Below are positions 42,095 to 51,258 of a stretch of DNA of 64,000 nt, piece by piece. The stretch comes from Caballeronia cordobensis. GTDB taxonomy: Bacteria; Pseudomonadota; Gammaproteobacteria; Burkholderiales; Burkholderiaceae. The stretch lies in the NCBI RefSeq assembly GCF_001544575.2, contig NZ_FCNY02000005.1, positions 248,001 through 312,000 on the forward strand, given 5' to 3'. The position numbers and the translations under genes are program-made. The notes under the pieces are model-generated. The model worked only from the letters and a program-made list of their open reading frames with translations, was not told the origin of the DNA and searched no databases. Within the stretch, counting starts at the first letter, position 1. Every line of letters starts with the position of its first letter.

Positions 42095-43609
42095 ATGAAC
42101 AAGACAATGGATCAATTCGACCTGACGATACGCAATGGCCTTATCGCATCGGACAAGGACGTGTTCGAAGCGGACGTGGGCATCGTCGGCGACCGCATCG
42201 CCGCGGTGGCGCGCAGCCTGCCCGCGGGCAAGCGCGATATCGACGCGACGGGCAAATACGTGCTGCCCGGCGGCATCGACACGCATTGCCATGTGGAGCA
42301 GCGCTCCGGCATGGGCATCATGGGCGCGGACGACTGGTACTCGGCGAGCGTCTCCGCCGCCTGCGGCGGCACCACCATGATCGTGCCGTTCGCGGCGCAG
42401 CATCGCGGTCACTCGCTCAGGCAAGTGGCGGAAGACTATGCGGCGCTCGCACAGGCGAAGTCGGTCATCGACTGGAGCTATCACCTGATCGTCTCCGAAA
42501 CCGATAAAAAGACCTTGCAGGAAGACCTCGTCGAGCAGATTCGCAAGGGCATTACGTCGTTCAAGGTCTACATGACCTACGAGCAACTGAAGATCGACGA
42601 CTATCAGATGCTCGATGTGCTCGCGCTCGCTTCGCGCGAAAACGCGCTCGTGATGGTGCACGCCGAGAACAACGACGTCATCAAATGGGTCTCGCAAAAG
42701 CTGCTCGAAAACGGGCGCACCGCGCCGAAGTATCACGCGACGAGTCACGTCGCGCTGGCCGAAGCCGAAGCGACGAACCGCGTCATTCAACTCTCCAGGC
42801 TGTTCGATACGCCCGTGCTGATCGTGCACGTCTCCGCGCCGGATGCCATCGCGACGATCGGCGCCGCGCAGCGCATCGGCGCGCCGGTGTACGGCGAAAC
42901 ATGCCCGCACTACATGCTGCTCACCGAAGACAACATGGATCTGCCGGGCGTCGAAGGCGCGAAGTATTGCTGCAGCCCGCCCCTGCGCGACAAGGCGGCG
43001 CAAGAAGCGCTGTGGACCGCGCTGAAGGACGGCGTGCTGCAAACCGTGTCGTCGGATCATGCGCCCTATCGCTACGACCACACCGGCAAACTCCCGCACG
43101 GCGATCAGACCACCTTCAAGCAGATGGCCAACGGCATGCCCGGACTCGAAACGCGTCTGCCGCTCATGTTCTCCGAAGGCGTGAACGCGGGCCGCATGAC
43201 GCTGCCCGAATTCGTCGCGCTGACCTCGACGAACCACGCGCGCATGTACGGCATCGCGCCGCGCAAGGGTTTGATCGAAGCGGGCGCGGATGCGGACATC
43301 GCGGTGTGGGACCCGAAGCACGAAGTCGTGCTGACGGCCTCCGGCTTGCACGATCGCGTCGGCTACACGCCGTACGAAGGCATGAAGGTGACGGGCTGGC
43401 CGCGCACGGTGGTGAGCGCGGGCCGCGTGATCGTCGATGAAGGCGTATTCGATGCCGAACCCGGCAGCGGCCGCTTCGTCCCGCGCGGCACGCCTTTGCC
43501 TTTCCAGAAAGAACGCGAGATCTCCGCGCGCGGCCAGTTCTTCCGCGCGCTTGCCGACGGCCAGGCGGAAGGCCATGCGGGCTTCGGCTACGCCGATCGT
43601 CAAAACTGA
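42095..43609 (+). CDS. Dihydropyrimidinase / D-hydantoinase
   Basis: A 504-residue cyclic amidohydrolase opening dihydropyrimidine or hydantoin rings. The binuclear zinc site is complete: His64 and His66 (THCHVE), carboxylated Lys157 (SFKVYM), His189 (VMVHAEN), His245 (IVHVSAP) and Asp321 (SSDHAPY). The CSPPLR and GLETRLPLMFSEGV stretches are typical of D-hydantoinases/dihydropyrimidinases. Start at 42095 or at the ATG at 42107; ribosome sites are weak for both. Next to a carbamoylase, so ring opening and decarbamoylation follow each other. Substrate may be uracil/thymine-derived or 5-substituted hydantoins. Confidence 0.93.
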   Translation: MNKTMDQFDLTIRNGLIASDKDVFEADVGIVGDRIAAVARSLPAGKRDIDATGKYVLPGGIDTHCHVEQRSGMGIMGADDWYSASVSAACGGTTMIVPFAAQHRGHSLRQVAEDYAALAQAKSVIDWSYHLIVSETDKKTLQEDLVEQIRKGITSFKVYMTYEQLKIDDYQMLDVLALASRENALVMVHAENNDVIKWVSQKLLENGRTAPKYHATSHVALAEAEATNRVIQLSRLFDTPVLIVHVSAPDAIATIGAAQRIGAPVYGETCPHYMLLTEDNMDLPGVEGAKYCCSPPLRDKAAQEALWTALKDGVLQTVSSDHAPYRYDHTGKLPHGDQTTFKQMANGMPGLETRLPLMFSEGVNAGRMTLPEFVALTSTNHARMYGIAPRKGLIEAGADADIAVWDPKHEVVLTASGLHDRVGYTPYEGMKVTGWPRTVVSAGRVIVDEGVFDAEPGSGRFVPRGTPLPFQKEREISARGQFFRALADGQAEGHAGFGYADRQN

Positions 43610-43626
43610 AACTGAAACTGAAACTG
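43603..43626. repeat. Hexanucleotide tandem repeat (AAACTG)x4
   Basis: Four exact copies of AAACTG run from 43603 to 43626, with a fraying fifth unit after them. The first copy holds the hydantoinase stop codon (TGA at 43607-43609), and the array lies between that stop and the ribosome site of the carbamoylase gene. Copy-number change would alter only the spacer. Confidence 0.9.
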
Positions 43627-43644
43627 AAATCGAAAGAGGACGTC

Positions 43645-44601
43645 ATGAGCAAGTCACGCAAAATCGGTCTCGCCGTCGCGCAAATGGGACCTGTCCATCT
43701 CGCGGACGATCGTCAGGCGGTCGTCAGACGCCTGATCGACATGCTGAAGGAAGCGAAGGCCCGCAGCGCGAAGTTCGTCGTGTTCCCCGAGCTTGCGCTC
43801 ACGACCTTCTTCCCGCGCTACTGGATGAGCGAGGAAGCCGCCATCGAACGTTTCTTCGAACGCACGATGCCGAATCCGCAGGTGCAGCCGCTTTTCGACG
43901 CCGCGCGCGAAGCAGGCATCGGCTTCTATCTCGGCTATGCGGAACTGACCGCGAAGGGCGAAGCGTTCAACACGGCGATCATCGTCGATGACAACGGCCG
44001 GATCGTGGCGAAGTACCGCAAGACGCACTTGCCGGGTCACGCGGATCACAAGCCGGACGCGCCCTTTCAGCATCTGGAGAAGAAGTTCTTCGAAGTGGGC
44101 AACACCGGCTTTCCGGTTGTCGAGACCATGGGCGCGAAGCTCGGCATGTGTATCTGCAATGACCGCCGCTGGCCGGAAACGTGGCGCGCGATGTCGCTGC
44201 AAGGCGCGGAGCTCGGCGTGCTCGGCTATAACACGCCGTCGCTCAACATTCACTGGCCGGAGCCGGTGCACCTGCGCATGCACACGCATCTCGTCTCGCT
44301 GCAGGCGAGCGCTTATCAGAACGCGATGTGGATCGCGGCCGCCGCGAAATGCGGCAAGGAAGACGGCTTCCATATGATCGGCGGCTCGGTGATCGTCGCG
44401 CCCTCGGGCGAGATCGCCGCGCAATGCGTGACCGAAGAAGACGAAGTGATCTTCGCCAACGTGGATCTCGCGCTCGGCGACACCTTCCGCGAACACGTCT
44501 TCAACTTCGCCAAGCACCGCCGCCCGGAACACTACCGGCTGATCGTCGAACGCACCGGCGCGGGCGCGCCGCTGCCGCACGATCCCGATGCACTCAACTG
44601 A
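43645..44601 (+). CDS. N-carbamoyl-D-amino-acid hydrolase type nitrilase-superfamily amidase
   Basis: A 318-residue carbon-nitrogen hydrolase that removes the carbamoyl group (as CO2 and ammonia) from N-carbamoyl-amino acids. The Glu-Lys-Cys triad is Glu49 (VFPELALTT), Lys126 (KYRKTHLPG) and Cys171 (CICNDRRWPETW), within one or two residues of the positions known for Agrobacterium D-carbamoylase, whose length (about 304) is close. The motif NDRRWPE is that of D-carbamoylases. It follows the hydantoinase across a hexamer repeat; ribosome site AGAGGA. A beta-ureidopropionase role is possible if the route serves pyrimidines. Confidence 0.93.
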   Translation: MSKSRKIGLAVAQMGPVHLADDRQAVVRRLIDMLKEAKARSAKFVVFPELALTTFFPRYWMSEEAAIERFFERTMPNPQVQPLFDAAREAGIGFYLGYAELTAKGEAFNTAIIVDDNGRIVAKYRKTHLPGHADHKPDAPFQHLEKKFFEVGNTGFPVVETMGAKLGMCICNDRRWPETWRAMSLQGAELGVLGYNTPSLNIHWPEPVHLRMHTHLVSLQASAYQNAMWIAAAAKCGKEDGFHMIGGSVIVAPSGEIAAQCVTEEDEVIFANVDLALGDTFREHVFNFAKHRRPEHYRLIVERTGAGAPLPHDPDALN

Positions 44602-44623
44602 GCCACTCACGGGAGATCGCACG

Positions 44624-45871
44624 ATGAATCATCACGTTGACCAGAGCGCCCCGATGCAGGGTGTCGCGCAGCCTTCCCTGTTCGGGCCGCCGCATGTCCG
44701 CGCCCTGATCGCTTCGATTTCCGGCTACGCGATGGACGGCTTCGACCTGCTGATACTGGGCTTCATGCTGAGCCTGATCTCGGCCGACCTGGGCCTGACG
44801 TCCGCGCAAGCCGGATCGCTCGTCACATGGACGCTGGTGGGCGGCGTGGCGGGCGGCATCGGATTCGGCATTCTGAGCGACTATCTCGGCCGCGTGCGGG
44901 TGCTGACCTACACGATCCTGCTGTTCGCCGTGTTCACGGGCTTGTGTGCGTTCGCGCAGGGCTATCACGATCTGCTCGCGTACCGCTTCGTCGCGGGGCT
45001 CGGTCTGGGCGGGGAGTTCGGCATCGGCATGGCGCTCGCCATCGAAGCATGGCCGGCCGAGAAGCGCGGGCGCGTGTCGTCGTATGTCGGCATGGGCTGG
45101 CAGATCGGCGTGCTGATCGCGGCGCTCGTCACGCCGGTGCTGCTGCCGCATATCGGCTGGCGCGGCATGTTCCTGGTCGGTCTCGCGCCCGCGGTGCTGT
45201 CGTTCGTGATCCGCAAGGCGATCGGCGAGTCGGAGATTTTCATCGAGAAAGCCGCGCGCAAGAAGCACGAGTTTCCGCTCAAGACCCTGTTTCGCGACGC
45301 CAAAACCACGAAGCGCAGCATCGGCATGATCATCATGTGCTCCGTGCAGAACTTCGGTTACTACGGCCTCATCATCTGGATGCCGGGTTATCTGACGAGG
45401 CAGTTCGGCTTCACGCTGGCGAAGTCGGCAACGTGGACCGCCGCGTCGATTCTCGGCATGCTCGTGGGCATCTGGATTTTCGGGCAACTGGCGGACCGCA
45501 TCGGCCGCAAGCCGACCTTCGTGATGTACCAGCTCGGCGCGCTCATCATGGTCTTCGTCTACTCGCGCATGACGACGCCCGAGGCGCTGCTGATCGGCGG
45601 CATGGTGGTGGGCGTGTTCGTGAACGGCATGATGGGCGGCTACGGCGCGCTGATGGCCGAACTCTATCCCACGCATGCACGCGGCACTGCGCAGAACGTG
45701 CTGTGGAGCATCGGCCGCGCGGTCGGCGGGTTCGGGCCTCTCGCTATCGGCGCGGTCGCGAGTTACTACTCGTTCGGCACCGCAATCGCGGCGCTCGCCT
45801 GCATCTATGTGGTCGATGTCATCGCAACGGTCGTGCTGATTCCCGAGCTCAAGGGCGTGGCGCTGGAATAG
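44624..45871 (+). CDS. MFS transporter of the hydantoin-type operon
   Basis: A 415-residue inner-membrane transporter with about 12 helices. SISGYAMDGFDLLILGFML (helix 1), GILSDYLGRVRVLTY (loop 2-3) and GLGLGGEFGIGMALAIEAWP mark the metabolite:H+ symporter branch near sialate and aromatic-acid carriers. It starts 22 bases after the carbamoylase stop (CACGGGAGATCGCACG before the ATG) and probably imports the hydantoin or carbamoyl compound. A strong two-way hairpin follows. Confidence 0.91.
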   Translation: MNHHVDQSAPMQGVAQPSLFGPPHVRALIASISGYAMDGFDLLILGFMLSLISADLGLTSAQAGSLVTWTLVGGVAGGIGFGILSDYLGRVRVLTYTILLFAVFTGLCAFAQGYHDLLAYRFVAGLGLGGEFGIGMALAIEAWPAEKRGRVSSYVGMGWQIGVLIAALVTPVLLPHIGWRGMFLVGLAPAVLSFVIRKAIGESEIFIEKAARKKHEFPLKTLFRDAKTTKRSIGMIIMCSVQNFGYYGLIIWMPGYLTRQFGFTLAKSATWTAASILGMLVGIWIFGQLADRIGRKPTFVMYQLGALIMVFVYSRMTTPEALLIGGMVVGVFVNGMMGGYGALMAELYPTHARGTAQNVLWSIGRAVGGFGPLAIGAVASYYSFGTAIAALACIYVVDVIATVVLIPELKGVALE

Positions 45872-45888
45872 GCGCAACGAAGCGCTGA

Positions 45889-45920
45889 TCGGGATTGCCG
45901 CCCGCAAGCGGCGATCCCGA
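45889..45920. terminator. Two-way terminator between convergent MFS genes
   Basis: A 13-bp stem with one T-G wobble (45889-45901 with 45908-45920) and a 6-base loop, 17 bases after the stop of the rightward MFS gene and 11 bases after the stop of the leftward one. It closes the hydantoin-type operon and the gentisate operon. Confidence 0.75.
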
Positions 45921-45931
45921 AACGCGCTTCC

Positions 45932-47167
45932 CTACCGCCCCTCGGCCGACAAACCGTCCTTGACCCAGACAAGCGCGATGGTCGAGACGATCGGCCCCGC
46001 CGCGAGCAGATAGAACGGCGCGTGATACGCATGCGTCCACTGGAACACGAGTCCCGCCGCCGCCGGCGACCACACGCCGGCGAACTGCCACAGCCCGTTG
46101 GCCACCCCCGTCGCGAGTCCGACGCGCGACCTGCCGCCCGACTCCGCGACGGTTGCCGTCATCAGCGGAGACCAGGCGAGCGAGAAGAAGCCCACTGCCG
46201 CCGCCGCGACGGTCAGCGCGAACGTGCCCTCCACGAAAGAGAACGCGATCATCATCACGGCGAACGCGGCCATGATGCCCAGCATCAGCGGCTTGCGCAC
46301 GCCGCCCATCGCATCGGAGATAAAGCCGACGATCGGCTTCGATACGAGCGAGGTCGCGCCGAACCAGATCACGACCGCGCCCGCCGCCACGGGCGACAGG
46401 CCGTGCTGCTTCACCATCAGCGCGTTGACGAGGAAAGCGAAACCCCACACGGCCCAGTAGCCGCCGAAGCCCGCGACCAGCAACAGCACGAACTGCGGAT
46501 TGCGCAAGAGCGGCCAGATCGGCATGCGCGGACCCTGATGACGCGCCTCGCGCACCGGGCTATCGCGCACCAGCAGATAGCTCAGCAGGCCGAAGGCCGC
46601 CGTGCACACGCCGAGGATCTGATACACCGCGTGCCAGCCCACCGCGCGCATCAGCGAGGGCACGACCGCGTTGGTGATCATCACGCTGCACGGCGCGGCG
46701 GTCAGCAGAAAGCCGATCGCCTTGCCGCGATCCTTCACGCCGAACCACGCGGTGACGAGCTTCACGGTCGCCGCGATGTCCGCTCCCGCGGCGAGGCCCA
46801 TCAACGCCTGCAGCATCATGCCCATGGCGACGCTGGTCGTCATGCTGAAGCAGAACGTCAGCAGGCCGAGGATGAAGATCGTGCTCGCCAGCATCACGCG
46901 GCCGCCGACGCGATCGGTAAGCAGGCCGCCGAGCGCGTTGGCGATCACGTAGCCGCAAAAGAACGCCGTGACGAACACGCCCAGCGACATCAGCGGCAGG
47001 CCGAGCGAGTCGGACGCCTGCACCGCGACCGTGCCCCACGCGAGGCGATCGACGAACGTGAAGTCGAGCGCAAGCCAGCCGAGAAACACCACGAACCAAC
47101 GATATGCGCCATGCGTCGCCGCCGTACTGCCCGCGGCTGCATGGACCGACTCCAGTGGACTGCTCAT
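45932..47167 (-). CDS. MFS transporter of the gentisate operon
   Basis: A 411-residue inner-membrane transporter with about 12 helices. The loop 2-3 motif LLTDRVGGRVML and the stretches FVDRLAWGTVAVQA and ALMGLAAGADIAATVKLV place it in the broad anion/aromatic-acid MFS group rather than AAHS (no DGFD). Last gene of the leftward gentisate operon, 44 bases after the Rieske oxygenase; likely imports the methoxy- or hydroxybenzoate used there. The ATG at 47167 follows AGGAGACGAGAGA. Confidence 0.9.
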   Translation of the reverse strand: MSSPLESVHAAAGSTAATHGAYRWFVVFLGWLALDFTFVDRLAWGTVAVQASDSLGLPLMSLGVFVTAFFCGYVIANALGGLLTDRVGGRVMLASTIFILGLLTFCFSMTTSVAMGMMLQALMGLAAGADIAATVKLVTAWFGVKDRGKAIGFLLTAAPCSVMITNAVVPSLMRAVGWHAVYQILGVCTAAFGLLSYLLVRDSPVREARHQGPRMPIWPLLRNPQFVLLLVAGFGGYWAVWGFAFLVNALMVKQHGLSPVAAGAVVIWFGATSLVSKPIVGFISDAMGGVRKPLMLGIMAAFAVMMIAFSFVEGTFALTVAAAAVGFFSLAWSPLMTATVAESGGRSRVGLATGVANGLWQFAGVWSPAAAGLVFQWTHAYHAPFYLLAAGPIVSTIALVWVKDGLSAEGR

Positions 47168-47211
47168 TCTCTCGTCTCCTACGTCGATATAGTTGTGGGC
47201 ACAGCGGTGTT

Positions 47212-48243
47212 TTATTGCGCGGGCACGGGCGCCTGCTCCTCCTGAATCAGCTTTCGGATCACGCGGCGGATACGCACCGCGCCCGCGTCGGTTGCGAGCA
47301 GCACGGGGCGCATGTCCATCAGTTCGCGCTCGCCGATGATCTTCTGCTGCGCCTCGATCATCGGCTTGTCCTGTTCGTTGAACGCGACCTGCTGCCACTC
47401 GCGCACGAGGACATCGGTCGCGGGATCGTCGATCTTGAAGCTGCGCGCGTGGGCATAGAAGTAATGCGTCGAGTGTTCCGTCTCCGGCGTGAGCAAGTGC
47501 GTGCCGTACGCCTGAATGCCTTCTTCGCGCGGCTTTCCCGTGGGCGTCGCGCCCGCATTGAGGCGGATGGTCGCGGGCGCGTCCCAGCGAATCTCCGTCC
47601 AGCGGTCCACGATGAGTTCCGGGTCGTCCATGTACTTGCCCATCAGCGGCGGCACGCGGCCGTCGGGAAACCAGAACTTGCTGTGCACCGTCGTGCCTTC
47701 CTGCATGACCTGATGTTGCGTCTGCTTCACGGCCTCGGTATGCAGAAAATTGCCGTGCAGAAAGTGCGTATGCGTGAGATCGGCAAGGTTATCGACGATC
47801 AGTTCGTAGTTCGCCTTCACATGCGTGACGCCCGACAGAATCTTGCGGTTCGAATCGAGCAGATAGCTGAAATCGGGAATGAGCGATTCGTCGGCGCGTT
47901 CGGGTTCTCCCATCCAGAGCCAGATGAGGTTGTACTTCTCGACGAGCGGCCAGCTTTTTACTTTCGCGGCGGCGGGCACCTTCTTGTCGATCGGCGTGCC
48001 GGTGCATTTGCCCGAGCAGTCGAACTGCAGGCCGTGATAGCCGCACTGCACTTCGTCGCCGACGAGCTTGCCCATCGAGAGCGGCGCAAAGCGATGCGGG
48101 CAGATGCCGCCGATCGCCGCCGCGCTGCCGTCCGTCTTGCGATAGAACAGCACCGCTTCGTTGAGGATGGTGCGCGGCGTCAGCGCGCGCGTGACTTCGC
48201 TCGCCCATGCGCCGACATACCACGCGTTTTTCAGAAAGCTCAT
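47212..48243 (-). CDS. Rieske oxygenase, VanA/DdmC-type O-demethylase
   Basis: A 343-residue terminal oxygenase. Rieske cluster ligands are Cys48, His50 (CPHR), Cys67 and His70 (CGYH); the mononuclear iron ligands are Asp155, His158 and His163 in NLADLTHTHFLHG. Opening MSFLKNAWYVGAW and the ICPHRFAPLSMGKL block match vanillate and dicamba O-demethylases (about 340-350 residues). In a gentisate operon a fitting role is removing a methyl group from a methoxybenzoate to give 3-hydroxybenzoate (or gentisate directly). Its reductase is the neighbouring gene. Specificity unproven. Confidence 0.92.
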   Translation of the reverse strand: MSFLKNAWYVGAWASEVTRALTPRTILNEAVLFYRKTDGSAAAIGGICPHRFAPLSMGKLVGDEVQCGYHGLQFDCSGKCTGTPIDKKVPAAAKVKSWPLVEKYNLIWLWMGEPERADESLIPDFSYLLDSNRKILSGVTHVKANYELIVDNLADLTHTHFLHGNFLHTEAVKQTQHQVMQEGTTVHSKFWFPDGRVPPLMGKYMDDPELIVDRWTEIRWDAPATIRLNAGATPTGKPREEGIQAYGTHLLTPETEHSTHYFYAHARSFKIDDPATDVLVREWQQVAFNEQDKPMIEAQQKIIGERELMDMRPVLLATDAGAVRIRRVIRKLIQEEQAPVPAQ

Positions 48244-48323
48244 GATCCGTCTCCTTGATGATGTGAACCCTGCGTCGTTCGTTGCGCGCGTCGGTGCTCT
48301 TATGTTCGATACGTTCTCTCAGG

Positions 48324-49283
48324 TCACAGGTCCAGCGTGATGGCGGCCGAGCATGCGCGCGACACGCACGGCAACATGCTTTGATTGGCGGCGCGTTCTT
48401 CGTCAGTAAGGTACAGGTCGCGGTGATCGGGCACGCCGTCGAGCACCTGCACGAGGCACGTCCCGCACACGCCCTGCTCGCACGACGATTCGATCTCGAC
48501 GCCCGCCGCGCGCAATGCGTCGAGCGTGGAGCATCCCGGCTGCACGCTCACCGTGCGTCCGCTCCTCGCGAGTTCGACGGTGAACGCGGCGTCCGCGTCC
48601 TGCGTATCTGACGATACTTGCGGCGCTGCGCCGAAGTATTCGAAGTGCACGGCGTCATCCGGCCACGCCGCCTGGGCGGTCTCGCGCACGAGCGTCATGA
48701 AGGGCGCGGGACCGCACAGATAAAGATGCGCGCCTTCGCGCCGGCCGCGCAGCATGCCGTCGAGCCGGTCATGCAGTGCAGCGCCTTCGAGCGCGTGATG
48801 AAAGCGCGTGAAGTTGCGCAGCCCGCCCGTGCGGATGCGCTCGTGAAACGCCGTATGCCCGACCGAGCGCGTGAAGTAATGCAGCTCGAACGAATGCCCG
48901 CGCGCGTGCAGATGACGCGCCATCGACAGAATCGGCGTAATGCCGATGCCGCCTGCGACGAGCACGGAATGCGGCGCGTCGAAGTCGAGCGGAAAGTGAT
49001 TACGCGCCGCCGAAATCTCGATCACGCGGCCCGGCAAGAACTCGTCGTGCACGCGCTGCGAGCCGCCGCGCGACTGCGCCTCGCGTTTCACCGCGATACG
49101 GAACACGCCGTCGTCCTCGGGACCGTTCCACAACGAATACTGCCGCACGATGCCCGGCGCGATCACGACATCGATATGCGCGCCGGGGCTCGCACCCGTG
49201 AGCCGCGCGCCCGAGGCGGCCGCGAGCAGCAGCGACTTGATGTCGGGCGCCTCGTCGACGATCTCGCGAATCTCCACTTCCAT
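48324..49283 (-). CDS. VanB-type ferredoxin reductase of the Rieske oxygenase
   Basis: A 319-residue phthalate-dioxygenase-reductase-type protein. Order of domains: FMN binding (RQYSLWNGPED near 49-59), NAD binding (VLVAGGIGITPILSMARHLH near 110), C-terminal plant-type 2Fe-2S ferredoxin (ESSCEQGVCGTCLVQV plus Cys in MLPCVSRA). It passes NADH electrons to the VanA-type oxygenase encoded 80 bases downstream. I start it at the ATG at 49283. The frame continues upstream inside the gentisate dioxygenase gene but only as a shadow. Confidence 0.92.
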   Translation of the reverse strand: MEVEIREIVDEAPDIKSLLLAAASGARLTGASPGAHIDVVIAPGIVRQYSLWNGPEDDGVFRIAVKREAQSRGGSQRVHDEFLPGRVIEISAARNHFPLDFDAPHSVLVAGGIGITPILSMARHLHARGHSFELHYFTRSVGHTAFHERIRTGGLRNFTRFHHALEGAALHDRLDGMLRGRREGAHLYLCGPAPFMTLVRETAQAAWPDDAVHFEYFGAAPQVSSDTQDADAAFTVELARSGRTVSVQPGCSTLDALRAAGVEIESSCEQGVCGTCLVQVLDGVPDHRDLYLTDEERAANQSMLPCVSRACSAAITLDL

Positions 49284-49315
49284 GCGTTCCACCCCTGTCT
49301 CCTCGCGCGATGCCG

Positions 49316-50362
49316 TCAGCGCGTCTCGCGCCACAAGCCGAGCGCCTTTTGCGCGGGCCGGTCCGAAAAGCTGAAAAGCACCGAATCCGTCTCCGCCCGA
49401 TGCGACACCGGCAACCACGACGGCGCAACGAACACGTCGCGCGGCCCCCAGTCGAACGACTGGCCGCCTATCGTCGTCGTGCCGCGGCCTTCGACCGCGC
49501 AGAACACGGTCGAATCGGTCGCGCGAACCGGCGCGCCCGTGAAGCCCTTCGGCAGCCATTGCACGAATGCGCCGATGGTGGGCATCGGATAGCCGCCGGA
49601 AGCCGGATTGACGTACTGCATCTTCACGCCGTGCACGTCGTCGACCGGACCGTGCGCCGCGAGCCACGCAAGCGCCTCGCGCGTGCGCTCGTAGGGATAG
49701 CAGAACGTGGGCGCGGACAGACTGCCGCTGCGATACTCGACCGGCAGCAGGTTCGCGCCGAAGCGCGCCAGCGCATCGCCTTCCTGGCGCGAGAGCGGCT
49801 GCGACTCTTCGCCATACGGCTCGGCGAAGCTGCTGTCGAACAGGTTGACGATGGGCACGTCGAGGCCGTCGAGCCACACCACGGGCTCGCTGCCTTCGTT
49901 GCCGTGATCGTGAAAGGTCCAGGACGGCGTAAGGATGAAATCGCCCGGATGCATGCGCGTGCGCTCGCCGTCGACGGCCGTATAAGCGCCCTCGCCTTCG
50001 ATCACGAAACGCAGCGCGGACGCCGCATGCCGATGGCTCGGCGCGACTTCGCCCGGCAGGATCAGTTGCAGCCCCGCGTAGAGGCTCTGCGTGATCTGCG
50101 ACACGCCGCGAATGCCGGGATTTTCCAGCACGATCACGCGGCGCTCCGCTTCCTTCGCGGTGATGAGCGCGCCCGCTTCCATCAGCAACGGGCGCACCGT
50201 CTCGTAGTGCCAGATGGCGGGCAGGCACTTAGAGGCCGGCTCGCGCGTGACGAGCCCGCTCATCACTTCCCAGAGCGGCGTCGTGTTGCGCGCATCGAGG
50301 CGCGTGTAGAACGCGCGCCGCGCTTCTTTCACCTCATGGGTGGGCTCTTCGCGTGATTGCAT
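49316..50362 (-). CDS. Gentisate 1,2-dioxygenase
   Basis: A 348-residue bicupin dioxygenase that opens gentisate (2,5-dihydroxybenzoate) to maleylpyruvate. Iron ligands His110 and His112 lie in PSHRHAASALRFVIEG, and the third His follows in WTFHDHGN (151/153); the second cupin is in FCAVEGRGTTTIGG and APSWLPVSHRAE. Length matches NagI/MhbD-type enzymes. It sits between the FAH-family hydrolase (12 bases upstream) and the VanB-type gene. Together with the 3-hydroxybenzoate hydroxylase this sets the pathway as gentisate. Confidence 0.94.
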   Translation of the reverse strand: MQSREEPTHEVKEARRAFYTRLDARNTTPLWEVMSGLVTREPASKCLPAIWHYETVRPLLMEAGALITAKEAERRVIVLENPGIRGVSQITQSLYAGLQLILPGEVAPSHRHAASALRFVIEGEGAYTAVDGERTRMHPGDFILTPSWTFHDHGNEGSEPVVWLDGLDVPIVNLFDSSFAEPYGEESQPLSRQEGDALARFGANLLPVEYRSGSLSAPTFCYPYERTREALAWLAAHGPVDDVHGVKMQYVNPASGGYPMPTIGAFVQWLPKGFTGAPVRATDSTVFCAVEGRGTTTIGGQSFDWGPRDVFVAPSWLPVSHRAETDSVLFSFSDRPAQKALGLWRETR

Positions 50363-50374
50363 CGAGGTCTCCTG

Positions 50375-51232
50375 TCAGGCCGCCGTTACCGCAACCTGCA
50401 TCGTGCCGATCCGTTCGATCGTCGCCTTCATGGTATCGCCAGGCTGTATCGAACCGACACCTTCTGGCGTTCCGGTGAGCAGAACGTCGCCGGGATTGAG
50501 CGTATAGAACGACGACGCGAACGCGATCAGCGCGGGCACATCGAGAATGAGATCGGACGTATTGGAACGCTGGCGCGCTTCGCCGCCCACATCGATCGAC
50601 AGATCGAGCGCGGACGGGTCGGGCAGTTCGTCCGCTGTCACGAGCCACGGACCGAGCACCGTGTAACTATCCGGCGACTTGCGAAAGCTCCGCTCTTCCG
50701 GCCCGCGAATGGTGATGTCGAGCCCGATGCAATAGCCCGCGACATACGAAAGCGCCGTTTCGCGCGACACGTTCTTCGCCCGCCTGCCGATGACGACCGC
50801 GAGCTCCACTTCGTGATCGTTGCGCCGGTCCGCGTGCACGAGGCGCACGCCTTCGGACTGCCCGACGAGCGAGCTCGTCGCCTTGAGAAAGAGGCCCGCG
50901 CGCTCGATCTCGTTGATCATGTTGCCGTGATGCAGGTTCGCGTCCTTGCGCACTTCCTGCAGATGCTTCTGGTAGTTGACCGGCGCGGCGACGATCTTGC
51001 CCGGATTCGCGAGCGGCGACAGCAGCTTGCAAGCGGCGAGCGGAATGGCGCGCGCATTCCTTGCAAGCCGTTCGATCTCGCCGCGCAGATCGGGCAGCGA
51101 GGCGATGAGCGCATCGAACATCGGATACGGATAGTGCTGCGCGGGCAGCTTCGCGAGCACGTCGGTCACGTCATGAACGTCGTCGCCGGACACGACGCCC
51201 AGGCGGTTGTCATCGAAACGGCACAGCTTCAT
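50375..51232 (-). CDS. Fumarylacetoacetate-hydrolase family, fumaryl/maleylpyruvate hydrolase
   Basis: A 285-residue FAH-family enzyme. The acidic metal site is in DHEVELAVVIGRRAKN; SYTVLGPWLVTADE and GDVLLTGTPEGVGSIQPGD are standard FAH stretches. In this operon it should split fumarylpyruvate to fumarate and pyruvate, or maleylpyruvate directly to maleate and pyruvate. No glutathione- or mycothiol-type isomerase gene is in the operon, which leaves the direct maleylpyruvate route open. Starts 26 bases after the monooxygenase gene. Cytoplasmic. Confidence 0.91.
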   Translation of the reverse strand: MKLCRFDDNRLGVVSGDDVHDVTDVLAKLPAQHYPYPMFDALIASLPDLRGEIERLARNARAIPLAACKLLSPLANPGKIVAAPVNYQKHLQEVRKDANLHHGNMINEIERAGLFLKATSSLVGQSEGVRLVHADRRNDHEVELAVVIGRRAKNVSRETALSYVAGYCIGLDITIRGPEERSFRKSPDSYTVLGPWLVTADELPDPSALDLSIDVGGEARQRSNTSDLILDVPALIAFASSFYTLNPGDVLLTGTPEGVGSIQPGDTMKATIERIGTMQVAVTAA

Positions 51233-51258
51233 TGCAGAGTCTCCAGTACGTGTTTTGA

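Noticed and set aside
41759..43603. A 614-codon antisense frame over the hydantoinase gene
   Set aside because: It mirrors the hydantoinase in the complementary codon phase, has no recognisable motif and no ribosome site.
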